DNA from: Achromobacter kerstersii
GTDB lineage: Bacteria > Pseudomonadota > Gammaproteobacteria > Burkholderiales > Burkholderiaceae_B
Length of the DNA stretch: 64,000 bases
Direction: 5' to 3'
Assembly: GCF_902859595.1 (NCBI RefSeq)
Contig: NZ_CADIJQ010000004.1
Span: forward strand, 372,001 to 436,000
Made by a program: the position numbers and the translations under genes. This document shows, piece by piece, positions 19,772-28,447 of the stretch (positions within the stretch are counted from its first letter, which is position 1; every line of letters starts with the position of its first letter). The notes under the pieces are model-generated. The model was not told the origin of the DNA. It saw nothing but the letters and a program-made list of their open reading frames with translations, and did not search any database.

Positions 19772-20527
19772 ATGACTACGCAGACTTCGCTTCCCCTGTT
19801 CTACGAACAACCCCGTCCTCTGGCTGCCGGCGTGCACGCCAACCTGTCGCTGGCCGGCAACACGGGCTTTGCCTATGCCGCCAACACCAACGCCGTGCCG
19901 CTGGTGGCCACCGAGCTGCCCACGGCTTGCCGTCACTTCCCCATCGTCTTCACCGACGGTGAGCAACCCACGCCCGTCGCGGTGCTGGGCGTACGCGGCC
20001 AGGAAAACCTGTTCGTCGACGCCGACGGCCAATGGCGCGCCGGCACCTACATCCCGGCCTACGTGCGCCGCTACCCGTTCATCTTCATGGAGAACGAAGA
20101 CCGCAGCCAGTTCACGCTGTGCGTGGACGAGAAGGCCGCGTCCGTGGTGGAAGGCCGCGACAACCCGTTCTTCGACGACGCCGGCGAGCCCACCGACCTG
20201 GCCCGCAGCGCCCTGGAATTCTGCCGCGACTACCAGAACCAGCACGCCTACACGATGGAGTTCGCGCAAGCCCTGGCCGCTGCCGACCTGCTGATCGAGA
20301 ACCGCGCCGACATCACCCTGCCCGACGGCCAGCGCCTGGCCATGTCCGGCTTCAAGGTGATCGACGAAGCCAAGTTCAACAAGCTGTCGGATGAAGAGTT
20401 CCTGCGCTGGCGCGCCAACGGCTGGCTGCCGCTGGTCTATTGCCACCTGCTGTCGATCAACACGTGGCCTGCCCTGATCAACCAAGTGCAGCCGGTGGCG
20501 GTGGCTGAGGAATCCGCCGAGGCGTGA
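19772..20527 (+). CDS. SapC family protein
   Basis: A 251-residue protein without a signal peptide. The stretch AVLGVRGQENLFVDADGQW, then YIPAYVRRYPFIF, FTLCVDE, and GxxLxMSGFKVIDEAKFNKL near the C-terminus match the SapC family (PF07277), whose biochemical role is unknown. The family is named after a protein linked with surface-layer biology. The start lies 9 bp after the tpsA stop with no Shine-Dalgarno sequence, so translation is probably coupled to tpsA. The shared operon implies a role in making or handling the exoprotein, which is inference. The gene is followed by the terminator at 20607. Confidence 0.85.
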   Translation: MTTQTSLPLFYEQPRPLAAGVHANLSLAGNTGFAYAANTNAVPLVATELPTACRHFPIVFTDGEQPTPVAVLGVRGQENLFVDADGQWRAGTYIPAYVRRYPFIFMENEDRSQFTLCVDEKAASVVEGRDNPFFDDAGEPTDLARSALEFCRDYQNQHAYTMEFAQALAAADLLIENRADITLPDGQRLAMSGFKVIDEAKFNKLSDEEFLRWRANGWLPLVYCHLLSINTWPALINQVQPVAVAEESAEA

Positions 20528-20606
20528 TTTCCTGGCAGCGCGGCAAGGCCGGTCACCGCACCGGCTTGCCCCCGCCCACTCGGAAAGTTTTTTTTTCGAG
20601 GCCTTT

Positions 20607-20635
20607 AGGCGCCGACGCAATCGGCGCCTTTTTTT
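20607..20635 (+). terminator. Rho-independent terminator of the tpsB-tpsA-sapC unit
   Basis: A perfect 9-bp stem, AGGCGCCGA / TCGGCGCCT, with a 5-base loop is followed by seven T residues. It lies 80 bp after the SapC stop codon and points in the plus direction. Confidence 0.92.
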
Positions 20636-20670
20636 ATTGCCGAACGCGTGACGCGTGATACGAGCCGCCG

Positions 20671-23070
20671 TTAAAAATCCACCGTGGCCGACAGCAGGAC
20701 CGTGCGTGGCGCACCAATCGTCAGGCCGTTGGAGGACGCGGAGGCCCAGTACGCTTTGTTGAAGACGTTCTCGACGGTGGCGCGCAAGGTGACCGGGTTT
20801 TTGCCCGCGCGAAACGCATAGCGTGCGCCCACGTCAACGCGAGTCCAGCTGGGGATCTCCTGACGGTTCGCGGCGTCCAGGTATTGCGACGTCGTGCGCA
20901 GGGCGCGCGCCGACATGGTCAGGCCGGCCAGAAATGGCGTGTCCCATTCCACGCCAAGGTTCATGCTGTAGCGCGGCGAGCCGGGCGCGACGTTGCCCTC
21001 GGTGAGCGCATTGCCGGTTTTCGTCAACCGGCCATTCAGAAACATCACGCCCGCCAGCACGCGCACGTTGTTGACGGGTTCTCCGAACACGTTGAACTCC
21101 AGCCCGCGATTGCGCTGCATGCCGTTGACCGAATAGATACCTGTGGCCGGGTCCGTGAGCCCGCTGGGGCGGCGGATCTGGAAGGCGCTGAACGTTGCGC
21201 CCACGTCGCCGTATTCGACCTTCACGCCGGCCTCGACCTGTTCGGACTTGATCGGCGCAAACACCTCATTGGCGTTCACCGCGGTAAGGGGCGCGGTCGG
21301 CCCTTCGCTCAGGCCTTCGATGTAGTTGGCGTAGACCGACACATGCTGCGACGGCTTGCCCAGCAAGGCGATGGCGGGCGTGACTTTGCGTTTGTCGTAT
21401 CGGCTGGTTCGATTTCCGTCTTCATCGTATTGATCGGTGACCACGCGCTGCGAGCGCGCGCCCACCGTCAGTTGCAGCCGCTCGTCCCACACCGACAGCG
21501 TGTCGGCCAGCGCAAAGCTGGTCAGGCGCGATTCGCCAGACTTCGGAATGGCGGTGCTCAATCCCGCCACGGACGGCGCGGTCGTTGCAAGCGGGGCATA
21601 GATGTTGGATCGAACCGTGGCGAAGTCATAGCTGAGATTGCCGAACGTCTTGTCGAATTGCGTGGCGCTCAGCGATACCGCGTGCGACACGGCGCCGGTT
21701 GCAAAGCGCGTTCGTGCGCCGATTTCACCAGTGCGGACCTCTTCATCGCGCAGGAAATAGCTGGGGCTGCCCGAGAAGTTTCCGGCAGCATCGCGCGCCG
21801 TGACATTCAGGCGCAGAAACTTGTAATCGCCCTGGCGTGCGCCGAATGCGCCATAAACCATGGTCTGGTCCGTGACATCATGCTCGGCGCGCAAGGCGAT
21901 GTAGCTGTCGCGTGAATTGGCATACGTCCAGTCGGGTGCGTATCCACGATCGACCCGCCCCGCGTCCGGCACCGGTACGCCCGCCGCCACGCCCACGCGT
22001 TCCTGCGGCGCGTCGACCTTGCGGTCTTGATGGCCGATATCGGCGGACCAGCGCGTGCGCTCGCCGCGATAGTCCATGCCCAATGTCATCAGGCCACGCG
22101 TCATGTGCTGCGACCCGACGCCCGTGTCGCCGCCCTTGTAGGCGCCGTTGATGCGGATGCCGAGTTCGCCCTTGTCTCCAAAACGTTGACCCAGGTCGAC
22201 ATGGCCGCCCGCCACGTCATGCGTGCCATAGCTGGCCGTGACCTGCCGCGTCGGGGTGTCTTCCGCCCGCTTGGGCACCACGTTGATGGCGCCGCCCACG
22301 CCGCCCGACGGCGCCATGCCGTTAAGCAGGGCGTTGGGGCCTTTCAGCACTTCGACGCGCTCCAGGCTTTCCACCGCCAGCGCATAAGTCGGCAAGACGC
22401 TGTACAAGCCGTTCAACGCGATGTCGCTATTCAAGACCGGAAAGCCCCGAATGGAGAACTGGTCGAAGCGGCTGGTCCTGGGGTTGGTGTTCTGCACCGA
22501 CGCGTCGTTGGACACGACATCGGCCACGCTTTGCGCCTGCTGTTGCTGCATCAGCGCGCTGGTGTAGGCACTGACCGAAAAGGGCGTATCCATGATGCCT
22601 TTTTCGCCCAGCATGCCTAGGCTTGCGCCGCTTGCGACTTGGCCGCCCGCGAACGCCGGCATCAGCGCGCCCGAGTACGCGGCAGTGACGGTCACGGCTT
22701 CCATTTGCGCGACGGGCGCGGATGCGGCGGACAAGGTGTAGGCATTGGCGCCCGCGCGAACCGCGGTCAGCCCGGTTCCGGACAGCAACGCGGCAAAGCC
22801 TGCGTCCACCGTGTAGCTGCCGCTCAAGCCCGGCGATTGCATGCCTTCCACCATGGCGCCCGCAAACGACAAACGCACGCCGGACTGGGTGGCAAACTGG
22901 GCAAGCACCGACCCCAGCGTGCCGGCCGGAACGCGATAGTCGCGCGTTGCAGATGAGGTGGCGGCGGGTTGCTGCTGCCCCTGCGCCTGCGCTGCACCGG
23001 CAACGGGCAACAGAACGGAAAGACAAAGCACCGCAGTCGCACGGACGACGGAATGACTGGACTGGGACAT
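20671..23070 (-). CDS. TonB-dependent siderophore receptor with STN signalling domain (FecA-like)
   Basis: I place the start at ATG 23070 (MSQSSHSVVRA), because the signal peptide (LCLSVLLPVAGAAQAQG) begins there rather than at the longer in-frame ATG 23148. The STN domain spans about 45-125 (RVPAGTLGSVLAQFATQSGV), as expected for a transducer receptor that talks to FecR. The plug carries MDTPFSVSAYTSALMQQQ, then RVEVLKGPNALLNGMAPSGG. The barrel ends in LLSATVDF with the terminal Phe. About 799 residues is the usual size. It is the last gene of a fecI-fecR-receptor set but is separated from fecR by 234 bp that hold a minisatellite. The ligand cannot be told from sequence. Confidence 0.92.
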   Translation of the reverse strand: MSQSSHSVVRATAVLCLSVLLPVAGAAQAQGQQQPAATSSATRDYRVPAGTLGSVLAQFATQSGVRLSFAGAMVEGMQSPGLSGSYTVDAGFAALLSGTGLTAVRAGANAYTLSAASAPVAQMEAVTVTAAYSGALMPAFAGGQVASGASLGMLGEKGIMDTPFSVSAYTSALMQQQQAQSVADVVSNDASVQNTNPRTSRFDQFSIRGFPVLNSDIALNGLYSVLPTYALAVESLERVEVLKGPNALLNGMAPSGGVGGAINVVPKRAEDTPTRQVTASYGTHDVAGGHVDLGQRFGDKGELGIRINGAYKGGDTGVGSQHMTRGLMTLGMDYRGERTRWSADIGHQDRKVDAPQERVGVAAGVPVPDAGRVDRGYAPDWTYANSRDSYIALRAEHDVTDQTMVYGAFGARQGDYKFLRLNVTARDAAGNFSGSPSYFLRDEEVRTGEIGARTRFATGAVSHAVSLSATQFDKTFGNLSYDFATVRSNIYAPLATTAPSVAGLSTAIPKSGESRLTSFALADTLSVWDERLQLTVGARSQRVVTDQYDEDGNRTSRYDKRKVTPAIALLGKPSQHVSVYANYIEGLSEGPTAPLTAVNANEVFAPIKSEQVEAGVKVEYGDVGATFSAFQIRRPSGLTDPATGIYSVNGMQRNRGLEFNVFGEPVNNVRVLAGVMFLNGRLTKTGNALTEGNVAPGSPRYSMNLGVEWDTPFLAGLTMSARALRTTSQYLDAANRQEIPSWTRVDVGARYAFRAGKNPVTLRATVENVFNKAYWASASSNGLTIGAPRTVLLSATVDF

Positions 23071-23184
23071 GAGGACGGCGCCGCGAGAGTAGATGTTCAA
23101 AGAAACGGTTTCGGATCGGAACTCAGCCTGATCCCGATGCGGTTTCAAGGCCTATATCCTGTACACCGTTCGACGCCGGAAAAC

Positions 23185-23285
23185 ATGCCACCCTGCCTGT
23201 GATGCACACCGTGTGATGCCATGCTGTGATGCCATGCTGTGATGCCATGCTGCGACGCAATCCTGCAATGCCACCCTGCGTGGCA
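23185..23285. repeat. 13-bp minisatellite between fecR and the receptor gene
   Basis: The unit GCTGTGATGCCAT is repeated in tandem from about 23211 with two near-perfect copies, then decays (GCTGCGACGCAAT, CCTGCAATGCCAC). Partial copies precede it from 23185. It lies in the gap between the fecR stop and the receptor start. Confidence 0.75.
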
Positions 23286-23304
23286 GGCCACCCGCGCCGG
23301 TCCG

Positions 23305-24252
23305 CTAGGCGTTGCGCGCCTGGATTTCCACCCAATACCGTGTGCGAAATGCGATGCGCACCGGCAAGGTCCGCGCCAGCAGCGCCAGGCTGGCGTCGGT
23401 GTCTTGCAGCGAAAACGAACCGACGACGCGCAGGTCTGCGATGTCGCTGGCGCACCGCATGATGCCTGGCCGGTACCGCGCCATGGCCTGCGTCCAGTCG
23501 GCCAGCCGCAAGTCGTCCGCGGTCAGCACGCCCCGCTTCCACGCGGGTTCGGCCTCGGACAATGCCGCGTCGGGCGCCACGGTGGCGGCGTCAAAGCGCA
23601 CCTGCCGGCCGGCGCGCACGACCTGGCTGCCCGCGCCATCCCTGGGCCGCACCATCACCGCGCCGTCATAGACCTTGACCTGAGCGCTGTCTGCTTGAAG
23701 GCTGACCGTGAACTGCGTGCCAATGGCCTGCACCATGCCCACGGGCGTCTGAACCAGGAAGGGGCGCGCGCGCGGCGCGGCGTCCGGGGCCGTTGACACG
23801 AAGATGCGGCCGGCCCGCAGCCACAGCAATCGCTCGGTATCCGAATAACGCACATCCACTCGCGTGGCGGTATCGAGCGTCAGCGCCGTCCCGTCCGCCA
23901 GCGTGGTCTGGCGGATCTGGCCGGTGCCGCTTTCCAGATCCGCTTGTTGCGTGCGCCACGCCAGATAGGCGATGGGCGCCACGGCCGTCAGGCACAGCAG
24001 CCGCGCAGCCAGGCGCCGGCGATCTGGCTTGGCCAGCCCTTGCAGCGCCTGAGCACGCATGGCCGGCGGCACTTGGCCGAAGGTTCCCATCACGCGCTCG
24101 GCACGCGCCCACGCCTGCGCGTGCGCGGGGCTGCAAGCGATCCAACGGGACAACGCCCGCAAGCAGGCTTCATCATTGGGCGCATCGTGCAATCGGGCCA
24201 TCCAACCGGCCGCTTCAGCCAGCAGCGCGTCGGGGACGTGCGCGGACGTCAT
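23305..24252 (-). CDS. fecR: FecR-type anti-sigma factor / signal transducer
   Basis: The chosen start, ATG 24252, overlaps the stop of the sigma factor gene as ATGA. That gives 315 residues. The N-terminal cytoplasmic part shows the conserved AxxWxARL-like and SxxHAQAWARAERV segments (DUF4880). A single membrane segment at about 85-105 (LLCLTAVAPIAYLAW) follows, then the periplasmic FecR domain (ADGTALTLDTATRVDVRYSDTERLLWLRAG and FLVQTPVGMVQAIGTQFTV). It should sequester the sigma factor until the loaded receptor signals through its STN domain. Confidence 0.9.
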   Translation of the reverse strand: MTSAHVPDALLAEAAGWMARLHDAPNDEACLRALSRWIACSPAHAQAWARAERVMGTFGQVPPAMRAQALQGLAKPDRRRLAARLLCLTAVAPIAYLAWRTQQADLESGTGQIRQTTLADGTALTLDTATRVDVRYSDTERLLWLRAGRIFVSTAPDAAPRARPFLVQTPVGMVQAIGTQFTVSLQADSAQVKVYDGAVMVRPRDGAGSQVVRAGRQVRFDAATVAPDAALSEAEPAWKRGVLTADDLRLADWTQAMARYRPGIMRCASDIADLRVVGSFSLQDTDASLALLARTLPVRIAFRTRYWVEIQARNA

Positions 24253-24758
24253 GCGTCTATCGCCGTCAGGCAAGCCAGATACGCGTGTTGCATGTGGCGA
24301 TTGACGGTACGCACCGACAAGCCGGTTTCGGCGGCGATCTCGGCATACGTCAGCCCATCAAGCTGCGCCAGCAGGAAGACATTGCGCACCCGCCCCGGCA
24401 TGGCGTCCAACATCCGGTCGATGCAATACAGCGCCTCGAGGATCAGCGCGCGCGTCTCTGGCGACGGCGCGGTTTCGGGGGGCAGCGTCGCCACCGAATC
24501 GGCATAGGCCTGCTCGACATTGCGGTGCCGCCATAAATCGACGACCAGGCCTTTGGCGACGTGGGTGAGAAAAGCGCGGGGCTCCGGCATTTCCAGGGAG
24601 CGATTGCTGGAATAAACGCGCAGAAACGTGTCATGGGCCAGGTCCGCGGCGTCCCATGCGTTGCCCAGACGTTTACGGAGCCAACCGTATAGCCATTTGT
24701 GATGATCAGCGTAGAGACCGCTCAGGGCCAGGGGACGAGGCGCGCAGGTTTGGGACAT
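24249..24758 (-). CDS. fecI: FecI-type ECF sigma factor
   Basis: The 169-residue protein has region 2 (ADLAHDTFLRVYSSN) and region 4 with the helix-turn-helix GLTYAEIAAETGLSVRTVNR. The segment VAKGLVVDLWRHRNVEQAY between them is typical of FecI-like sigma factors. It is first in the fecI-fecR-receptor order, and its stop overlaps the fecR start. It is expected to direct RNA polymerase to the receptor gene promoter. A Fur-box-like sequence lies just upstream. Confidence 0.92.
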   Translation of the reverse strand: MSQTCAPRPLALSGLYADHHKWLYGWLRKRLGNAWDAADLAHDTFLRVYSSNRSLEMPEPRAFLTHVAKGLVVDLWRHRNVEQAYADSVATLPPETAPSPETRALILEALYCIDRMLDAMPGRVRNVFLLAQLDGLTYAEIAAETGLSVRTVNRHMQHAYLACLTAIDA

Positions 24759-24787
24759 GGGACCAGGAACTGCCAGCAGAAGATCTT

Positions 24788-24811
24788 AGTGATAATGAGT
24801 TCTGTTAATAA
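24788..24811 (-). promoter_or_regulatory. Candidate Fur box upstream of fecI
   Basis: On the plus strand TGATAATGAGTTCTGTTAAT gives one good half-site (GATAATGA, i.e. CATTATC on the other strand) and one degraded half-site, 30 bp before the fecI start. FecI genes are classically Fur-repressed, so the position fits, but the match is imperfect. Confidence 0.4.
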
Positions 24812-24880
24812 TACTGGAATCTACTGCTGGAATCGCGCCCGTCTCTTGCATCATCTTCAGCCTGGCGTCCGCCCGAATCA

Positions 24881-26149
24881 TCAGAACAGACTGACCCAGC
24901 CCATCGCCTCGCACACAAATAACCCCTGCGACAAGAGCAACAGCGCCAGCCACAGCCATCGCCACGGCCGCATGCCGGTCCACGCCTCACGCGCAGGCGT
25001 GGCGGGTTCACCGCCATGCCCGGCCTTTGCCCTGGCCGTTGCGCTGCCGCCCGCAATGCGCAGTCCATATAGATAAGCGCCTGTCAGGCACAGCGCTGTC
25101 AACGCCGCGCCGAACAGGAACCAGATGACGCGCACCGGCCAAGGGCCAAACGAACCGAAATGAATGGGATCGGCCAGTTCCGAAATGCGCTGGTGCACGC
25201 TCAGGTCGGCTGCGCTGCGGCGCGCGGACTCGCCCTGTTCCAGCGGCAGGCGGATGGCATTGGCGCGATCCCGGACCAGCCAGGCTGGTGTCTGCCCTTC
25301 CACCTGCCCTGCCCGCCCGCCAGCCTCCAGCCGCAAGACTCTGATTTCAAGTTCCGGCCATTGCTGGCGAATTCGGGCAATAGCCGAATCCAGCGATTGC
25401 GCGTTGAATGGCGACGCGGCGCGCGGCGCGTCTTTGGTGGTGATCGCCGGCAGCGGTGGGGCATGGCCGCCCAACGATTCGATCAAATACCACAACCCCG
25501 ACACGGCAATGACCACGGCGAACCACAGGCTCCATACGGCCAGCAGCCGATGCACATCGCCCCACATCAGCCGGCGTTTTCCGCGCCGTGGCCACGCCAG
25601 AAAGCCGCGCCACCAGCGTTTGTAGATGACCAGGCCGGTCACGACCAGCACGGTCAATGGAATCGACAGCGCCGACACCAACGGCACGCCATAACGCGTG
25701 GGCAAAAACAGGTGCCGGTGCGTATTGCGCAGCCAACGCTGGATGCTGAACCACGACGTGTCGCCGGTGACAACAGCCCGATAGGGATCGATCCAGACGA
25801 AGCGCTGCTTGCCCTGCGGCGTGCGCATCAGGGCCTGCGCAGCAAAGCGGGAGGCATGGGGCGCGGTGATTGATAACAGCGTCCAGCCCGGGTACGCCGC
25901 CTGAGCGGCCTCGGCCATGTCGCCCCAACTGGCGTGGCGCGATGCAGGCTCGACCCGCATCGCCGGCTGCACCAGCCAGTCGAGCTCGGTGGCGATGACC
26001 GCCAAGGTGCCCGTCATGCAGATGAAGGCCATCAACAGGCTGAGCTTCAACCCCGCCCAACTATGCACGGAAAACCACCATTTCCGCTTGGAGGCGCTGG
26101 CCGATGCAACGGCGGAGCGTGGGCTGGTGGAGGCTGAAGCGGCTTTCAT
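24881..26149 (-). CDS. PepSY-associated transmembrane protein (siderophore-linked, putative inner-membrane reductase)
   Basis: The 422-residue protein has four membrane segments: near residues 30-50 (GLKLSLLMAFICMTGTLAVI), mid-protein SALSIPLTVLVVTGLVIY, VWSLWFAVVIAVSGLWYLI and the C-terminal VIWFLFGAALTALCLTGAYL, plus a last hydrophobic stretch near the end. The KWWFSVHSWAGLKLSLL opening and the HRHLFLPTRYG-like periplasmic motif are typical of the PepSY_TM family. These proteins often sit beside siderophore receptors and are thought to act in periplasmic or inner-membrane iron release. It lies 122 bp upstream of fecI on the same strand, which supports an iron role. Confidence 0.82.
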   Translation of the reverse strand: MKAASASTSPRSAVASASASKRKWWFSVHSWAGLKLSLLMAFICMTGTLAVIATELDWLVQPAMRVEPASRHASWGDMAEAAQAAYPGWTLLSITAPHASRFAAQALMRTPQGKQRFVWIDPYRAVVTGDTSWFSIQRWLRNTHRHLFLPTRYGVPLVSALSIPLTVLVVTGLVIYKRWWRGFLAWPRRGKRRLMWGDVHRLLAVWSLWFAVVIAVSGLWYLIESLGGHAPPLPAITTKDAPRAASPFNAQSLDSAIARIRQQWPELEIRVLRLEAGGRAGQVEGQTPAWLVRDRANAIRLPLEQGESARRSAADLSVHQRISELADPIHFGSFGPWPVRVIWFLFGAALTALCLTGAYLYGLRIAGGSATARAKAGHGGEPATPAREAWTGMRPWRWLWLALLLLSQGLFVCEAMGWVSLF

Positions 26150-26296
26150 TCTTGCACCCGATGACTGGCCGCCTGCGAATGTGCAGGGGCCTTATCAGGT
26201 ACACCGGACGAGACGAAAAAAGATGCCAGGGCGTGACGCGTTCACGGGAGAAGCGGCCGGTGCGGGCCGCTTCGGCCACGCCAATGCCGCTACGCC

Positions 26297-26412
26297 ACAG
26301 CCCGCTTCACAGCCCGCTTCAGATGCCGCTTCACATGCCCGCCTCACATGCCGCCTCACATGCCGCTTCACATGCCCGCCTCACATGCCCGCCTCACATA
26401 CCCTTCTCACAC
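26297..26412. repeat. 12-13 bp minisatellite downstream of prfH
   Basis: About nine tandem units of the form ACATGCCCGCCTC / ACATGCCGCTTC lie between the prfH stop and the PepSY gene start. Units alternate between 12 and 13 bp, so no single open frame is preserved. Confidence 0.8.
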
Positions 26413-26420
26413 GTTCTTTT

Positions 26421-27044
26421 TCACCTTCCCTTTACGAGCTCGAACCCTTCCCCCTTGAACACGCGCCCCGGGCTGCCGCGTTCGACCTCGTGATGGAATT
26501 GCCGGCGCTGCGCGCGCTGGGCCGCCCGCAGATCCTGCTCACGGTTGGCCAGCCGATGCGCAATCAGCAGCACGGCGATGCGCTTGTTGGCATGCTGGCT
26601 GCGCTCTGTCTGGACCTTCACCGAAATGCCGGTCGCGACATGGGTCGCGCGCACCGCCGATTCGGTTTTGTTGACGTGCTGGCCGCCCGGGCCTGACGCC
26701 CGCGTCGCTTCAAACCGGATGTCACCTGACACGTTCGTGGCGGGCGCCTCGCAACGCGAAGCGCCGATGAACCAGTTCTTGCGCAAATGCCCAGGCCGGT
26801 AGGGGCTTGGGCAGATCCACTGGATCGACCCTTCCCAGGCGGCCGCGAGCGCGTCAGCGCCGTCGCCGTCCAGGCTTAACAACACGGAACGCAACGTGCC
26901 TGGCCGGCTTCCGGCTTCGCTTTCCAGAACATCGGCGCACACGCTGCGCGCCCGCGCTTCGCGCAACAGAAAGCCCAAGGCCTTGGCCACCGCCAGGCAG
27001 CACTCGTCAGGACCGTGCGCGGCGGATAACTGTAATAGCTCCAT
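26421..27044 (-). CDS. prfH: Peptide chain release factor homologue RF-H
   Basis: ATG 27044 overlaps the rtcB stop by one base (TGATG), giving 207 residues, the usual PrfH length. The GGQ peptidyl-hydrolase motif sits at residues 120-122 in [17 protein letters not shown]. There is no N-terminal domain 1 and no canonical RF1/RF2 codon-recognition region, which is why PrfH was long of unknown use. Recent work on RtcB2-PrfH pairs shows that PrfH releases peptide from ribosomes cut in the 16S decoding centre so that the partner ligase can seal the break. The operon here fits that pairing. Confidence 0.93.
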   Translation of the reverse strand: MELLQLSAAHGPDECCLAVAKALGFLLREARARSVCADVLESEAGSRPGTLRSVLLSLDGDGADALAAAWEGSIQWICPSPYRPGHLRKNWFIGASRCEAPATNVSGDIRFEATRASGPGGQHVNKTESAVRATHVATGISVKVQTERSQHANKRIAVLLIAHRLANREQDLRAAQRAQRRQFHHEVERGSPGRVFKGEGFELVKGR

Positions 27045-28180
27045 CAGCAGCAGCCTCCGCGCGTCTTGTAGGTCAACACCGGACGCAGCTTTGCCAGCAC
27101 CTTCACCAAGCCCGCCTCGGCAAGACTGGCGACGATGCTGTCCACTGGCTTGTACGCCTCGGGCGCTTCTTCGTAGATCAGCGCCTTGTCTTGGCAGACA
27201 ACATGATTGCCCAGCTTGGTCCTGGTCAGTTGCGCCGGCGTGTAGCGCTTGACCAACCGGTCTTTGCACTCGCTGCGCATCCACTTGCGCCCTGCTCCAT
27301 GCGCCAACGAAAACAAACTGGCCTCGCTGGGTTCAGGCTGCACCAGATAGCTGAAATCCCCACGCGAACCCGGGATGACGACCATGCCCGCATCCGCCGG
27401 CGTGGCGCCCTTGCGGTGCAGCCAGCCCTGCTCACCCTGGACCCGCGCGGGCGTAACCAGATTGTGATCCACATCCAGCAGCGCTTCGCCGGTTGCGCCC
27501 AAGCGGCTCAGGATGCGGCGCGCAATCAATTGCCGGTTGGCGCGCGCAAACTGTAACGCGCCGTCGTGCTGCGCCAGATAGTCCTGGCAGTCGGCGCTAT
27601 CGTCCGCCAGACCGTGATGGCCATGACGCTGAACGTGTTCCTCAAGAATGGCCCGGCCCAGTCCGCGTGAACCGCTGTGCACCAGCAGCACCAGCTGCTT
27701 GGCGTTAAACGGCGTCGCGGCGAGCGCGTGCGGGTCATAAATTTCGTCGATGCGTTGCAGCTCGGCAAAATGATTGCCGCCGCCGATCGTGCCCAAGGCC
27801 TGGCCAAAGCCCACGCCCGCCGGTGCCAGCTGCGACACCAGCGTCTGCCACGATGCGTCCAGCGGACCATCGATATTGCCCAGCCGCTTCTCAAGCTTGT
27901 CGACCGCCACCTTGCCAGCGGCAAGGTTGGTGGACCACAGCGCCATGCCGCAGCCGATATCCCCGCCAATCAACGCGGGATACAGGCGCCCCACAGAGAA
28001 AAACGAGGCGCCTACCGGATACCCCCGGCCGGGATGCAAATCAGGCAAGCCCGCCACGCGGCGCATGCCGGCAAGCTTGGAAGTGGTGTGTAGTTGTTGG
28101 ATCGCGTTGCCTTCGATCCACGTGTCGTCCGAGGCGATGAGTGTCACGCTCTCGGACAATTGTTGAATGCAATTGCCCAT
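27044..28180 (-). CDS. rtcB: RNA 3'-phosphate/2',3'-cyclic phosphate to 5'-OH ligase RtcB (RtcB2 type)
   Basis: The 378-residue protein carries the family signatures [11 protein letters not shown] (metal-binding Cys), [19 protein letters not shown] and [10 protein letters not shown]. The guanylylated His is about H294. It is shorter than the roughly 408-residue housekeeping E. coli RtcB, as is usual for the prfH-linked type. RtcB joins 2',3'-cyclic phosphate and 5'-OH RNA ends with GTP and Mn2+. It overlaps prfH and no rtcA or archease gene is nearby, so repair of toxin-cleaved 16S rRNA is the likeliest role. A structured leader precedes it. Confidence 0.94.
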   Translation of the reverse strand: MGNCIQQLSESVTLIASDDTWIEGNAIQQLHTTSKLAGMRRVAGLPDLHPGRGYPVGASFFSVGRLYPALIGGDIGCGMALWSTNLAAGKVAVDKLEKRLGNIDGPLDASWQTLVSQLAPAGVGFGQALGTIGGGNHFAELQRIDEIYDPHALAATPFNAKQLVLLVHSGSRGLGRAILEEHVQRHGHHGLADDSADCQDYLAQHDGALQFARANRQLIARRILSRLGATGEALLDVDHNLVTPARVQGEQGWLHRKGATPADAGMVVIPGSRGDFSYLVQPEPSEASLFSLAHGAGRKWMRSECKDRLVKRYTPAQLTRTKLGNHVVCQDKALIYEEAPEAYKPVDSIVASLAEAGLVKVLAKLRPVLTYKTRGGCC

Positions 28181-28236
28181 GGAAATTCCAGATCAGGTCA
28201 AGAAAGGGCTTGCTTGCATCGCAGGCGTCCACGCGC

Positions 28237-28391
28237 CGCCATGCCCGGTGTACAGGCGTGGCGCGGCGGGCAGACGCGCACGCAACGTGCATCCATGCAG
28301 GATGCGTGTGCGCGGGCGATGCTTGCGGAAAGACCCTGTGTGACAGGTCCGGGCCGAGATACTGCGAATGCGTTCTGTAGGGTTTACAGAA
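28237..28391 (-). promoter_or_regulatory. Structured leader of the rtcB-prfH operon (four predicted hairpins)
   Basis: The 230-nt region before rtcB contains four inverted repeats. They are: 28373-28379 with 28385-28391 (TTCTGTA/TACAGAA, 7 bp); 28332-28349 (GAC-CTGT/ACAG-GTC with one bulge); about 28279-28314 (6-bp core GCATCC/GGATGC extended by a bulged outer stem); and 28237-28245 with 28255-28263 (CGCCATGCC/GGCGTGGCG, 9 bp with one wobble). None has a clear T-tract. It reads as a structured 5' UTR or small RNA rather than a gene. Its function is not known from sequence. Confidence 0.5.
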
Positions 28392-28408
28392 GGAAGAATT
28401 CGGTCTGA

Positions 28409-28447
28409 CTAGGCGCGGCCTGCAAGGCGGGAAGTTTGTTTTTGCAT
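28409..28447 (-). CDS. 12-codon ORF with a near-perfect ribosome binding site, candidate leader peptide of rtcB-prfH
   Basis: On the minus strand AGGAGG sits 7 bases before an ATG that opens the peptide MQKQTSRLAGRA and a TAG stop. It is the best Shine-Dalgarno sequence near the operon, and it ends 18 bases before the first hairpin of the rtcB leader. A leader peptide that couples ribosome status to rtcB-prfH expression would be sensible, but this is inference. It could also be the chance end of a longer open frame, or a genuine orphan microprotein. Confidence 0.4.
   Translation of the reverse strand: MQKQTSRLAGRA

Noticed and set aside
20586-20599. T-run after the SapC gene as a separate terminator
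   Set aside because: The long T-run at 20587-20596 has no stable stem immediately before it. The hairpin at 20607-20635 is the credible terminator.
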